A stretch of DNA of 33,151 nt from Clostridiaceae bacterium UBA5444 (GTDB taxonomy: Bacteria; Bacillota; Clostridia; Clostridiales; Oxobacteraceae): assembly GCA_002426575.1 (NCBI GenBank), contig DIRE01000020.1:1-33151 (forward strand). The letters are read 5' to 3'. Below the pieces are notes generated by a model that made no database searches, was not told the origin of the DNA, and saw only the letters and a program-made list of their open reading frames with translations. The translations under genes were made by a program, and so were the position numbers. Positions 15,462-22,704 of the stretch are shown in pieces (positions within the stretch are counted from its first letter, which is position 1; every line of letters starts with the position of its first letter).

Positions 15462-16727
15462 TCACTCCTTTAAAAGCTCAACAACTAATTTACTGCCTTT
15501 TACCTTTTCAAGCACTTTTCTGTTTATCTTTATACTCTCCATCTCTCCTGGAGCTAGCACCTTTTTTTTAGCCTTATATATTATATTTTCTCCATCTTTT
15601 ACCACAAGGCAGGTATCTTTGTAAATATTATCTACCCTAAGAAATAAATTAACTGTATCTTCCACATTAGAAATTCTTATACTCTGGGGAACTGTATATC
15701 TAACCCCATTTTTTGCTTTAACATTTATTGTATCAGCATCAGAGCCGCTTTTTAATTCCCCTTTTATATATTTTGCTGCGCCTTTACCTGCAATATAGCT
15801 CTCGCCGGTTACAAAATCCACAAGGTCATGGACATGTACAACATTACCGCAGGCAAATATACCTTCAATAGATGTTTCATAGCATTCATTGACAATAGGT
15901 CCTCCAGTTACACTATCAATTTCTATACCTGCATTTTTGGATAATTCATTCTCTGGTATAAGTCCTACTGACAGAAGAAGTGTATCGCATGAAACAAACT
16001 CCTCAGTATCCTTTATGGGCTTTCTATTTTCATCAACCTTTGCAATGGTAACCCCTGTAACCCTATCCTTTCCATGGATTTTTACAACAGTATGGTTTAG
16101 ATATAGCGGAATATCAAAGTCATCTAGGCACTGTACTATATTCCTTTTAAGTCCCCCTGAATAGGGCATAATCTCAAGTACCATTTTCACGCTTGCACCT
16201 TCTAGCGTAAGCCTTCTTGCCATAATAAGCCCTATATCTCCAGAGCCTAATATAACTACTTCCCTTCCCACTTTATATCCTTCCATATTTACAAACCTTT
16301 GAGCAGTCCCTGCAGAAAATACACCTGCAGGCCTAAATCCTGGTATATTAAGAGCTCCCCTTGTTCTTTCCCGACACCCCATTGTAAGCACTATTGCCTT
16401 TGCCTTTATTTGTACAAGCCCATCTTTTGTATTAACACAGGTTGCATATTTTTCTTGGCTTACTTCAAGTACCATGGTATCGCACATGTATTCAATATTT
16501 AATTCTTTAACTTTATCTATAAATCTCTCTGCATATTCAGGTCCTGTAAGCTGTTCTTTAAAAACATGAAGTCCAAAGCCATTGTGTATACATTGATTAA
16601 GTATACCTCCAAGACATGTATCCCTCTCAATTATTAATATATCTTCTATTCCTTCTTCTCTTGCTTTTATTGCTGCAGCAAGGCCTGCAGGCCCTCCTCC
16701 TATTATGCATAAATCCTTATTTATCAT
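15462..16727 (-). CDS. FAD/NAD(P)-dependent oxidoreductase (second glp flavoprotein)
   Basis: A 421-residue pyridine nucleotide-disulfide oxidoreductase-like protein. The N-terminal FAD dinucleotide fold is CIIGGGPAGLAAA (about residues 7-19), a second nucleotide fold is VVILGSGDIGLIMARR in the middle, and a late FAD motif is GIFACGNVVHVHDLVD. The usual redox-active CxxC is not evident, as in the GlpB-like/sarcosine-oxidase-alpha branch. It probably passes electrons from the GlpA-like partner to NAD or a ferredoxin. The ATG at 16727 lies inside the end of the preceding gene (11-base overlap), so translation is coupled; a GTG three codons earlier is an alternative. Confidence 0.82.
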   Translation of the reverse strand: MINKDLCIIGGGPAGLAAAIKAREEGIEDILIIERDTCLGGILNQCIHNGFGLHVFKEQLTGPEYAERFIDKVKELNIEYMCDTMVLEVSQEKYATCVNTKDGLVQIKAKAIVLTMGCRERTRGALNIPGFRPAGVFSAGTAQRFVNMEGYKVGREVVILGSGDIGLIMARRLTLEGASVKMVLEIMPYSGGLKRNIVQCLDDFDIPLYLNHTVVKIHGKDRVTGVTIAKVDENRKPIKDTEEFVSCDTLLLSVGLIPENELSKNAGIEIDSVTGGPIVNECYETSIEGIFACGNVVHVHDLVDFVTGESYIAGKGAAKYIKGELKSGSDADTINVKAKNGVRYTVPQSIRISNVEDTVNLFLRVDNIYKDTCLVVKDGENIIYKAKKKVLAPGEMESIKINRKVLEKVKGSKLVVELLKE

Positions 16728-18174
16728 CTGCTTCACCGCCCTTGCTTAGTTTGTCTTTTAATCTTCCCGTGAAAATGTATCCATCCTTATTATCTTTGAC
16801 AACATCCATATATGGTATATTAAGTTCTCTTGATAAAATCTCGACAACCCTTGGCATACAAAATCCTCCTTGGCACCTTCCCATTCCTGCTCTAACCCTT
16901 CTTTTTACTCCATCAACAGTTCTTGCACCTGCAGGTCCTTTTATTGCATCCACTATTTCACCTTCAGATACTGTTTCACACCTGCATATAATCCTTCCAT
17001 ACAAAGGGTTTTTTTCTATGGCTTCAGCTTTTTCCTCATCGGTCATATCTCTAAAGCTTTTTGGTTTATGCCTTTTAGGATTAAAATCTTTTTCCTCTAG
17101 TTTAAGCCCCATTTGATTTAACATTGATACTAATTCCTTTGCTATGGCTGGTGCCGCCGTAAGCCCTGGAGAGTCGATTCCTGCTGCATTTACCGCCCCA
17201 TATGTTGGAGAATTTATTATAAAGTCTCCTCCTTCTACAGATGCTCTAAGTCCTGTAAATGATGTGATAATATCTCTCCTTGAAAACTTATTTATGGTTC
17301 TTGAGCCTTGAGCTAATACTTTAGCTAGCCCCTCATCCGTTGTAGACAAGTCATATTTATCATCAATGTTTTCTGAACTAGGGCCCATTATCAGGTTTCC
17401 ATGAACTGTTGGGGTTACAAGTATACCCTTCCCCATTTTTGTAGGGGTCTGAAACAAAATGTGCTTTGCTAAATCCCCTTGCCCCCTATCAAACAAACAG
17501 TATTCGCCTTTTCTTGGTGTTATATTAAATTCTTCCCCACCAAGCATTTTATTTATCTCATCTGCAAACAATCCTGCTGCATTTACAATATACTGGGTCT
17601 TATAATCTTCTTTGCCCGTCTTTACTACAAATCCATCATCTAATTTATCTATTTTCAAAACTTTTGTGTTTAACTTTATATGAGCCCCATTGCATGCAGC
17701 ATTTTCACAAGCTGCAATGCAAAGCTCATAAGGGGATGTAATTCCAGCAGTCTTTGCCCAAAGAGCTCCATAGGCATCATTACTTATATTAGGTTCAATT
17801 TCTTTTAACCTTTCTTTTTGTATTATATCCATATCAGGTACACCATTTGCTGCTCCTCTTTCATAAAGTTCTTTTACTTTAAGCATTTCTTCCTCTGAAA
17901 AAGCCACTACAAGGGAGCCTACTTTTTTAAATGGCACATCTAAATCATGGCATAGCTTGCCAAACATTCTATTTCCTTCAACATTTAACCTTGCTTTATT
18001 ACTTCCTACATATGGGTCATATCCTGCATGGACTATGGCACTATTTGCCTTTGTGGTTCCATTTGAAACCTCCATCTCTTTATCTAACAAAAGTATATTA
18101 AGATTATACTTTGACAGTTCCCTAGCTGTAAGAGCTCCAACTATTCCTGCACCAATGACTACAACGTTATACAT
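16717..18174 (-). CDS. GlpA-like FAD-dependent glycerol-3-phosphate dehydrogenase with C-terminal Bfd domain
   Basis: Predicted to oxidise sn-glycerol-3-phosphate to dihydroxyacetone phosphate. The 485-residue protein begins with an FAD fold (VVVIGAGIVGALTAREL, residues 4-20), followed by the DAO-type substrate domain (TTKANSAIVHAGYD, about 40-53; VNAAGLFAD, about 197-205). The C-terminal 100 residues are a Bfd-like [2Fe-2S] domain with Cys397, Cys399, Cys434 and Cys439 (CRCETVSEG and GRCQGGFC). This is the layout of anaerobic GlpA. The ATG has AAGGAGG upstream. It follows glpK across a 139-base gap holding a strong hairpin. It could instead act on another 2-hydroxyacid; the glpP-glpK context argues for glycerol-3-phosphate. 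Confidence 0.85.
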   Translation of the reverse strand: MYNVVVIGAGIVGALTARELSKYNLNILLLDKEMEVSNGTTKANSAIVHAGYDPYVGSNKARLNVEGNRMFGKLCHDLDVPFKKVGSLVVAFSEEEMLKVKELYERGAANGVPDMDIIQKERLKEIEPNISNDAYGALWAKTAGITSPYELCIAACENAACNGAHIKLNTKVLKIDKLDDGFVVKTGKEDYKTQYIVNAAGLFADEINKMLGGEEFNITPRKGEYCLFDRGQGDLAKHILFQTPTKMGKGILVTPTVHGNLIMGPSSENIDDKYDLSTTDEGLAKVLAQGSRTINKFSRRDIITSFTGLRASVEGGDFIINSPTYGAVNAAGIDSPGLTAAPAIAKELVSMLNQMGLKLEEKDFNPKRHKPKSFRDMTDEEKAEAIEKNPLYGRIICRCETVSEGEIVDAIKGPAGARTVDGVKRRVRAGMGRCQGGFCMPRVVEILSRELNIPYMDVVKDNKDGYIFTGRLKDKLSKGGEADDK

Positions 18175-18197
18175 TTTCTTCCTCCTTACACAAATAT

Positions 18198-18239
18198 AGC
18201 CGAAGTCTAAAAACCCTGTAAGGCTTTTAAACTTCGGCT
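18198..18239 (-). promoter_or_regulatory. 18-bp hairpin between glpK and the GlpA-like gene
   Basis: Minus-strand RNA folds into an uninterrupted 18-bp stem (AGCCGAAGT base) closed by a TTACAG loop. Two of the pairs are G-U wobbles, which become A-C mismatches in plus-strand RNA, so the structure favours the glp sense direction. No T run follows, so it is not an ordinary terminator. It ends about 10 bases before the AAGGAGG of the GlpA-like gene. Candidate processing/stability element or GlpP target. Confidence 0.6.
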
Positions 18240-18313
18240 CTCATCTCTCTGCCTCTATTTACATTTTAATATTACCATAATCGAAAATATTATTCAATAT
18301 AAAATATATTAAA

Positions 18314-19816
18314 TTAGTCTTCCGATTCATGCTCCCAAAGCATTGTCCTTTTTACTGCTTTATGCCACTTTTTAATCAAGTAATTCCTAGTTTCATAGTT
18401 CATATTAGAATTAAACCTTCTGTCAGTTTGTCTATTTTCTTTAATTTGGTTTTTATCCTTCCAATAGCCTATGGCAAGTCCTGCAAGATATGCTGCACCA
18501 AGGGCGGTAGTTTCTATAATGGTTGGCCTTTCAACTTCCACGTCAAGTATATCTGACTGGAATTGCATGAGGAAGTTGTTAGCGCTTGCACCTCCATCCA
18601 CCTTTAAAGACTTAAGATCAATCCCTGAGTCATCCTCCATGGCATTTATAACATCAAGACTTTGAAAAGCAATGGATTCTAAGGCAGCCCTTATTATATG
18701 CTCCTTCTTAGTCCCTCTTGTAAGCCCTATTATGGTTCCCCTTGCATACATATCCCAGTAAGGGGCACCTAATCCTACAAATGCCGGAACAAGAAATACC
18801 CCATTTGAATCTTTAACGGATAATGCATACCCTTCTGTTTCTGCTGCATTTTCAATAAGCTTAAGCTCGTCCCTAAGCCATTGAATAACCGCTCCCCCCA
18901 TAAATATACTTCCTTCTAAGGCATATTCTACTCTATCGCCTATGCCCCAAGCAATTGTGGTTATAAGGCCATTTTTCGATTTTATTGGCTTATCTCCTGT
19001 ATTCATAAGAACAAAGCAGCCTGTACCATATGTGTTTTTAGCCGTCCCAGGTTCAAAGCATGCTTGTCCAAATAATGCTGCTTGTTGATCTCCCGCTATG
19101 CCAGATATAGGTATCTCTGCTCCTGTCACGTTTACATCACAAGTTCCATATACACAACTTGAAGGTTTAACCTCTGGAAGCATTGATTTTGGTATATCTA
19201 ACATTTGTAATAATTCATCATCCCATTTTAAATCATAAATATTATATATCATGGTTCTTGAGGCATTAGTATAATCTGTTACATGTACCTTTCCACCTGT
19301 TAGATTCCAAATAAGCCATGTGTCAATAGTTCCAAATAGCAGTTCTCCATTTTCTGCTCTCTGTCTTGCTCCCTCCACGTTATCAAGTATCCATTTTATT
19401 TTTGTTCCTGAAAAGTATGCATCAAGTACAAGACCTGTTTTTTGTCTAATAAGCTCCATATAATTCTTCTTAATTAGGTCATCGCATATATCGGCCGTCC
19501 TTCTGCACTGCCATACTATGGCATTACATATAGGGGCCCCAGTATTTTTGTCCCATACAACTGTAGTCTCCCTTTGATTTGTAATGCCTATTGCTGCAAT
19601 ATCTTCAGCTTTTAAGTAGGCATTTTTTAAAGATTTCTTAAAAGACCATATTTGAGTATTCCATATTTCCATTGGGTCATGTTCTACCCATCCTGCTTTT
19701 GGATATATTTGAGTAAATTCCTTTTGCGCCTTTCCAACTATTTGCCCATCTTCATTGAATATAATAGTTCTCGAACTTGTTGTGCCTTGATCAAAGGCAG
19801 CAATGTACTTTGGCAT
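18314..19816 (-). CDS. glpK: Glycerol kinase
   Basis: FGGY-family kinase making glycerol-3-phosphate from glycerol and ATP in the cytosol. The 500-residue protein has the N-terminal FDQGTTSSRTIIF phosphate loop, GIAGDQQAALFGQ, GTYGTGCF and the C-terminal GGASANNFLMQFQSDI and ALGAAYLAGLA segments, as in other bacterial glycerol kinases of about 500 residues. The start is the ATG (MPKYIAAFDQGTT) behind GGAGGGG; the glpP stop TAG overlaps this ribosome site, 11 bases upstream, implying translational coupling. No glycerol facilitator gene glpF is present, unlike the B. subtilis glpFK arrangement. Glycerol may enter by diffusion or through a distant transporter. Confidence 0.96.
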   Translation of the reverse strand: MPKYIAAFDQGTTSSRTIIFNEDGQIVGKAQKEFTQIYPKAGWVEHDPMEIWNTQIWSFKKSLKNAYLKAEDIAAIGITNQRETTVVWDKNTGAPICNAIVWQCRRTADICDDLIKKNYMELIRQKTGLVLDAYFSGTKIKWILDNVEGARQRAENGELLFGTIDTWLIWNLTGGKVHVTDYTNASRTMIYNIYDLKWDDELLQMLDIPKSMLPEVKPSSCVYGTCDVNVTGAEIPISGIAGDQQAALFGQACFEPGTAKNTYGTGCFVLMNTGDKPIKSKNGLITTIAWGIGDRVEYALEGSIFMGGAVIQWLRDELKLIENAAETEGYALSVKDSNGVFLVPAFVGLGAPYWDMYARGTIIGLTRGTKKEHIIRAALESIAFQSLDVINAMEDDSGIDLKSLKVDGGASANNFLMQFQSDILDVEVERPTIIETTALGAAYLAGLAIGYWKDKNQIKENRQTDRRFNSNMNYETRNYLIKKWHKAVKRTMLWEHESED

Positions 19817-19827
19817 AAAAACCCCTC

Positions 19828-20397
19828 CTACATATACCATAATTCCTTACAAGATGTTGATACTGCAAGTCCACCCGCAGATAAGGATTCAATTATATCA
19901 TCCTTTGTTGAAATAAGCCCCCCAGCTATAACGGGAACATTAGTTCCAGTTTTTATTCTTTCTATAAGTTTACCTGATATGCCAGGCATAACTTCAATGG
20001 CATCAGGTAAGGCCTCATTAACATTTTTTATACCTGTAATCAATGACTGTGAATCAATTAGAAACAACCTGTGAATTACAAATAACCCGCGCTGCTTTGC
20101 GTATTTCACAAGAGATGATTTTGTCGTTATAAATCCATCTGGATTAGCAAATTCCTTTAGGAAATCTATTGCAGCATGGTCTTTTCCTAGTCCATCAATT
20201 AAATCTACATGTATGCAAACTTTTTTGTTATGAGCCTTTAATTTATTCACCATTTGCCTTATATTTAGTAGATTGCCAGAAAGAATAAAAACCACTTCTA
20301 CATTGCTTGTTATTACCTCATCAACCTCCTCTTGACTTCTTATTGCACCAATTATTGGACTAGCTTCAAGACTTTCTAATATTCCTGCCAAATACAT
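19828..20397 (-). CDS. glpP: Glycerol-3-phosphate-responsive antiterminator GlpP
   Basis: RNA-binding antiterminator that, with glycerol-3-phosphate bound, lets transcription pass a leader terminator of glp genes (known for B. subtilis GlpP). The 189-residue protein has the TIM-barrel-like family signature: SPIIGAIRS near the N-terminus, VFILSGNLLNI, HVDLIDGLGKD, DGFITTKSSLVKYAKQ, and the C-terminal phosphate-site region MPGISGKLIERI with PVIAGGLISTKDD. It starts at ATG 20397 after AAGGGATGA. It is the first gene of the glp operon. I see no classical leader terminator directly before glpK; the 18-bp hairpin before the GlpA-like gene is the nearest structured candidate. Confidence 0.93.
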   Translation of the reverse strand: MYLAGILESLEASPIIGAIRSQEEVDEVITSNVEVVFILSGNLLNIRQMVNKLKAHNKKVCIHVDLIDGLGKDHAAIDFLKEFANPDGFITTKSSLVKYAKQRGLFVIHRLFLIDSQSLITGIKNVNEALPDAIEVMPGISGKLIERIKTGTNVPVIAGGLISTKDDIIESLSAGGLAVSTSCKELWYM

Positions 20398-20739
20398 TCA
20401 TCCCTTCTTACGTTATTAATTCCACGTTAGGTATATTATATCAGATTGAATATAATATTTATACTAGTGTTCTATATATTTTGAATTTTCCCTCCATTGA
20501 TAGTTTTTTAACGTACTTTTGGTGCTTATGGCAGAGTAAGGTATATTGATCCTTAACATTTTAATTGGAATGTTATTTTTTTTGATTAGTTCATTAAAAT
20601 AGCCTAAAAAGGGTGGAAAAAAATCTCTATTCATAGTATTATCAATATAGAGAAGGTTTTTTAGATATATATAAATTTTTATACTATTTTTGAATCTAAA
20701 TTCATTTTTTATACGTATATTATAAAAGGGGGGATTATT
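20398..20739. other. 342-base gap upstream of glpP
   Basis: This AT-rich gap separates divergent glpP and the lipoprotein gene. On the minus strand a TATAAT at about 20440-20445 may be the glpP -10, but its -35 (TATAAA) is poor. The gap contains a stem TCTCTAT/ATAGAGA with T7 on the minus strand near 20620-20650, a weak TAACATT/AATGTTA stem with T8 on the plus strand (20554-20583), and a 56-codon minus-strand frame. No strong promoter is evident for either gene. Confidence 0.4.
20464..20634 (-). CDS. Possible small ORF or gene remnant upstream of glpP
   Basis: A 56-codon frame beginning MNRDFFPPFLGYF and ending ENSKYIEH. It stays open for about 30 further codons upstream without a start, towards the lipoprotein start region. 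Its composition looks protein-like (Pro, Trp, mixed charge), but there is no ribosome site before the ATG and I recognise no family. It overlaps a possible terminator stem. It may be the decayed 3' end of a lost gene, or an open frame by chance in AT-rich DNA. Confidence 0.22.
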   Translation of the reverse strand: MNRDFFPPFLGYFNELIKKNNIPIKMLRINIPYSAISTKSTLKNYQWRENSKYIEH

Positions 20740-21153
20740 TTGAAAAGATGGTTTCTCTTTTTAGTCATTTTTTCTTTCCTTTTTGTGCTGCCTGGTTGCC
20801 AAAATAAGGATGACGGGACAGTAAACAGGTTCTATAAAGGCTATGTCAAAAACGGTGATGGGGCAAAGGTTGATGTAACTATAAACTTTATGGGGAAAGA
20901 ATCCACGGACGGCCAAGATAAGGTGCTCAAGGCAAACAAGTTGACTATAAAAGGAGATAACTTCACCAAGGATATTGAATTTAAGTCCTATAACGGGGAA
21001 AAAACATCTAAAAATTGGGTTTTTATAACCGATAGTTTAAGTGAATCATATTCCTATGGGGTTGTTCTTCTAAGTACTGATTATAAACATATAAACGGCC
21101 AAATTCCAAGCAACGAGTCTACCCTGACCTTTTATAGCGAGGATGAAAATTAA
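20740..21153 (+). CDS. Small secreted lipoprotein of unknown function
   Basis: A 137-residue protein with a type II signal peptide: basic MKRW, a hydrophobic core (FLFLVIFSFLFV) and lipobox LPGC with Cys20 as the lipidated residue. The mature part is hydrophilic and beta-strand-like (VDVTINFMGK, KLTIKGDNFTKDIEF, LTFYSEDEN), without a family that I recognise. It starts at TTG 20740, preceded by a GGGGGGA ribosome site. It is monocistronic, followed by a 24-bp palindromic terminator that includes its stop codon. Expected to be anchored on the outer face of the membrane. Confidence 0.75.
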   Translation: MKRWFLFLVIFSFLFVLPGCQNKDDGTVNRFYKGYVKNGDGAKVDVTINFMGKESTDGQDKVLKANKLTIKGDNFTKDIEFKSYNGEKTSKNWVFITDSLSESYSYGVVLLSTDYKHINGQIPSNESTLTFYSEDEN

Positions 21154-21195
21154 ATTCCAGATTATATTAACTAATATAATCTGGAATTTAATTTT
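21146..21195. terminator. 24-bp perfect palindromic bidirectional terminator
   Basis: Arms 21146-21169 and 21172-21195 are perfect reverse complements around a two-base centre, with ATTCCAG/CTGGAAT cores and A/T-rich ends giving AAAATT and AATTTTT edges. The lipoprotein's TAA (21151-21153) is inside the left arm. It serves the convergent lipoprotein and transglycosylase genes. Confidence 0.85.
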
Positions 21196-21222
21196 TGCAT
21201 TTATTCTATATATATTAACATA

Positions 21223-21912
21223 CTATTGACTAATTGCTATAACGTCCATTATTCTCCCCTTTATTTTATGCTTCTTTTCTTTATTATCAAGTATCTTAAG
21301 AACTTCTGTCTGCCTCCTTTTGGCATTTTTTATACTATCGTTAGGGTTATATATACTTGGTGCTTGAGGAAGTCCTGCTAAAAGTGCGCTTTCTTCCTTA
21401 GAAAGCTTACTTACATCTTTATTAAAAAACTTTCTGCTTGCATTTTGTACCCCGTAGGCTCCATCCCCAAAATAAATAACATTTAAATACATCTCCAAAA
21501 TATCTTCTTTGCTATATAATGTTTCTAATTTTATTGCAAATGCCAGCTCTTTTAATTTCCTATCCATTGTCTTCTTGCTTGACAAAAATAAATTCTTTGA
21601 AAGCTGCTGCGTAATAGTACTCCCCCCCTGCTTATATCTGCCCTCTTTAAGATTAACCATAGAAGCCCTTACAAGAGCTATAGGATCAAACCCAGGATGA
21701 TAATAAAATCTTCTATCCTCAACAGCCACTATGGCAACCTTTAAATTTTCAGGTATCTCGCCCAATGTTACATAATTCTCCACATCATCTGAAACCTGCT
21801 TTTTTAAATTTTTATCTATACTATATTTACTTTTATTAGCTGCTTCCACATATACATTAAATAAAATCACAATAACCAATATAAAAAACAAAAATTTAAA
21901 TAATTTCTTCAT
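21223..21912 (-). CDS. Monofunctional peptidoglycan glycosyltransferase (GT51)
   Basis: Membrane-anchored transglycosylase polymerising lipid II into glycan strands. Of 229 residues, an N-terminal helix (about 5-22) anchors it outside the membrane. GT51 motifs follow: VEDRRFYYHPGFD (catalytic Glu65), GGSTITQQLSKNLF (about 97-109), RKLKE (second Glu122) and EMYLNVIYFGDGAYGVQNAS (about 140-159). No penicillin-binding transpeptidase domain follows, so it is an MtgA/SgtB-like monofunctional enzyme rather than a truncated PBP1: the protein ends naturally after LPQAPSIYNPN and a basic tail. The start is the ATG after GGGAGGGG; a GTG one codon earlier is possible. Confidence 0.92.
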   Translation of the reverse strand: MKKLFKFLFFILVIVILFNVYVEAANKSKYSIDKNLKKQVSDDVENYVTLGEIPENLKVAIVAVEDRRFYYHPGFDPIALVRASMVNLKEGRYKQGGSTITQQLSKNLFLSSKKTMDRKLKELAFAIKLETLYSKEDILEMYLNVIYFGDGAYGVQNASRKFFNKDVSKLSKEESALLAGLPQAPSIYNPNDSIKNAKRRQTEVLKILDNKEKKHKIKGRIMDVIAISQ

Positions 21913-22070
21913 CACATACCCCTCCCTACTATCTACATTCTATACATTACCAAAATAATTATCCATCTTTAAACATTACATTCTACCATATTCTCTTACA
22001 TTTTTGTAATCTTCACCAATATAGACGATACTCATCCCAAATTCCCGCCAACTTCGTTGGGATAGTTGTA

Positions 22071-22302
22071 GTTGGGGGACGGTTCATTCCTTTAACCCCT
22101 CTAGAGGTAGCTCGTCTAAGTTGGGGGTTTGAAGTTCAGAAGTTCGGGAAGTCCGGGAAGTTGGGGGACGGTTCATTCCTTTCTGGCTTTGTACAATGCG
22201 ATGCTTGTCCACAATGCCAAAGGGGATGAACCGTCCCGGGTGCTTCCCGGGTGCTTCGGGTGCTTGTCCTATGTGGCAAATGAGCATGAACCGTCCCCCA
22301 AC
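22071..22302. repeat. GC-rich REP/BIME-like repeat cluster
   Basis: Four copies of a 12-17-base core in a GC-rich island. Two are forward, GTTGGGGGACGGTTCAT, identical over 23 bases (22071-22093 and 22160-22182). Two are inverted, ATGAACCGTCCC (22226-22237) and ATGAACCGTCCCCCAAC (22286-22302). The second forward copy pairs perfectly over 17 bp with the last copy, or over 12 bp plus an extended CCTTT..GGC/GCC..AAAGG stem with the third. GCTTGTCC occurs before both inverted copies. Three near-tandem GGGTGCTTC/G units (22238-22266) and degenerate GAAGTTC/GGGAAGT units (22131-22161) fill the rest. The flanks (21913-22070) hold no gene. Confidence 0.8.
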
Positions 22303-22312
22303 CCGTTGTTTG

Positions 22313-22321
22313 TGATATAAT
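22313..22321 (+). promoter_or_regulatory. Extended -10 promoter for the MmcQ/GerMN pair
   Basis: TGATATAAT matches an extended -10 (TGn plus TATAAT), 33 bases before the ATG. The -35 position falls within the GC-rich repeat arm and is not recognisable, consistent with an extended -10 promoter abutting the repeat. Confidence 0.5.
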
Positions 22322-22353
22322 ATGTTTAATAAATATTGCTGGAGGATATTTTT

Positions 22354-22704
22354 ATGGATGGTGCTGGGTTAAAAGATTATTGTCTGTCAAAAAAAGGTGC
22401 TGTGGAGGATTTCCCATTTGGAGAAGATATATTAACAATAAAGGTGGCTGGGAAGATATTTGCATTTATATCTAATAGAGGTGGAAAGCTAAACATAACT
22501 CTAAAATGTGATCCAATTATTGCTATGGATTTTAGGCAGAGATACCTATCTGTTATACCAGGTTATCATCTAAATAAAAAGCATTGGAATACAGTAATAA
22601 TAGACGGGTCTATTTTAGATGAGGAATTAAAATGGATGATCAATCATTCCTATGAGCTTGTTGTAAAAGGGCTCACAAAAGCAGAGAGGAGAATTTTAAT
22701 ATGA
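22354..22704 (+). CDS. MmcQ/YjbR-family protein
   Basis: A 116-residue protein of the MmcQ/YjbR family, which has a CyaY-like fold. Family features include KGAVEDFPFGEDILTIKVAGKIFAFI near the N-terminus, LNITLKCDP in the middle and the GYHLNKKHWNTV segment near residue 75, followed by a C-terminal helix of the form YELVVKGLTKAER. Members have been called DNA-binding, but the biological role is not settled. The start is ATG 22354 with GGAGGA upstream; a TTG six codons earlier is less likely. Its stop overlaps the next ATG (ATGA), so it is translationally coupled with the GerMN lipoprotein. Confidence 0.85.
   Translation: MDGAGLKDYCLSKKGAVEDFPFGEDILTIKVAGKIFAFISNRGGKLNITLKCDPIIAMDFRQRYLSVIPGYHLNKKHWNTVIIDGSILDEELKWMINHSYELVVKGLTKAERRILI

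Noticed and set aside
16616..17116. A 166-codon plus-strand frame across the flavoprotein junction
   Set aside because: It is antisense to two well-supported flavoprotein genes; the Leu/Pro/Ser bias mirrors their codons.
20554..20583. Weak stem with T8 on the plus strand upstream of the lipoprotein
   Set aside because: The stem has one GC pair only and no plus-strand gene lies upstream to terminate. It may be chance in AT-rich DNA.
22084..22287. A 67-codon minus-strand and a 63-codon plus-strand frame over the repeat cluster
   Set aside because: Both translate the inverted repeats themselves; they have no ribosome site and no conserved protein features.
22071..22302. CRISPR array
   Set aside because: The repeats are inverted as well as direct, spacing is irregular, and there are no cas genes.
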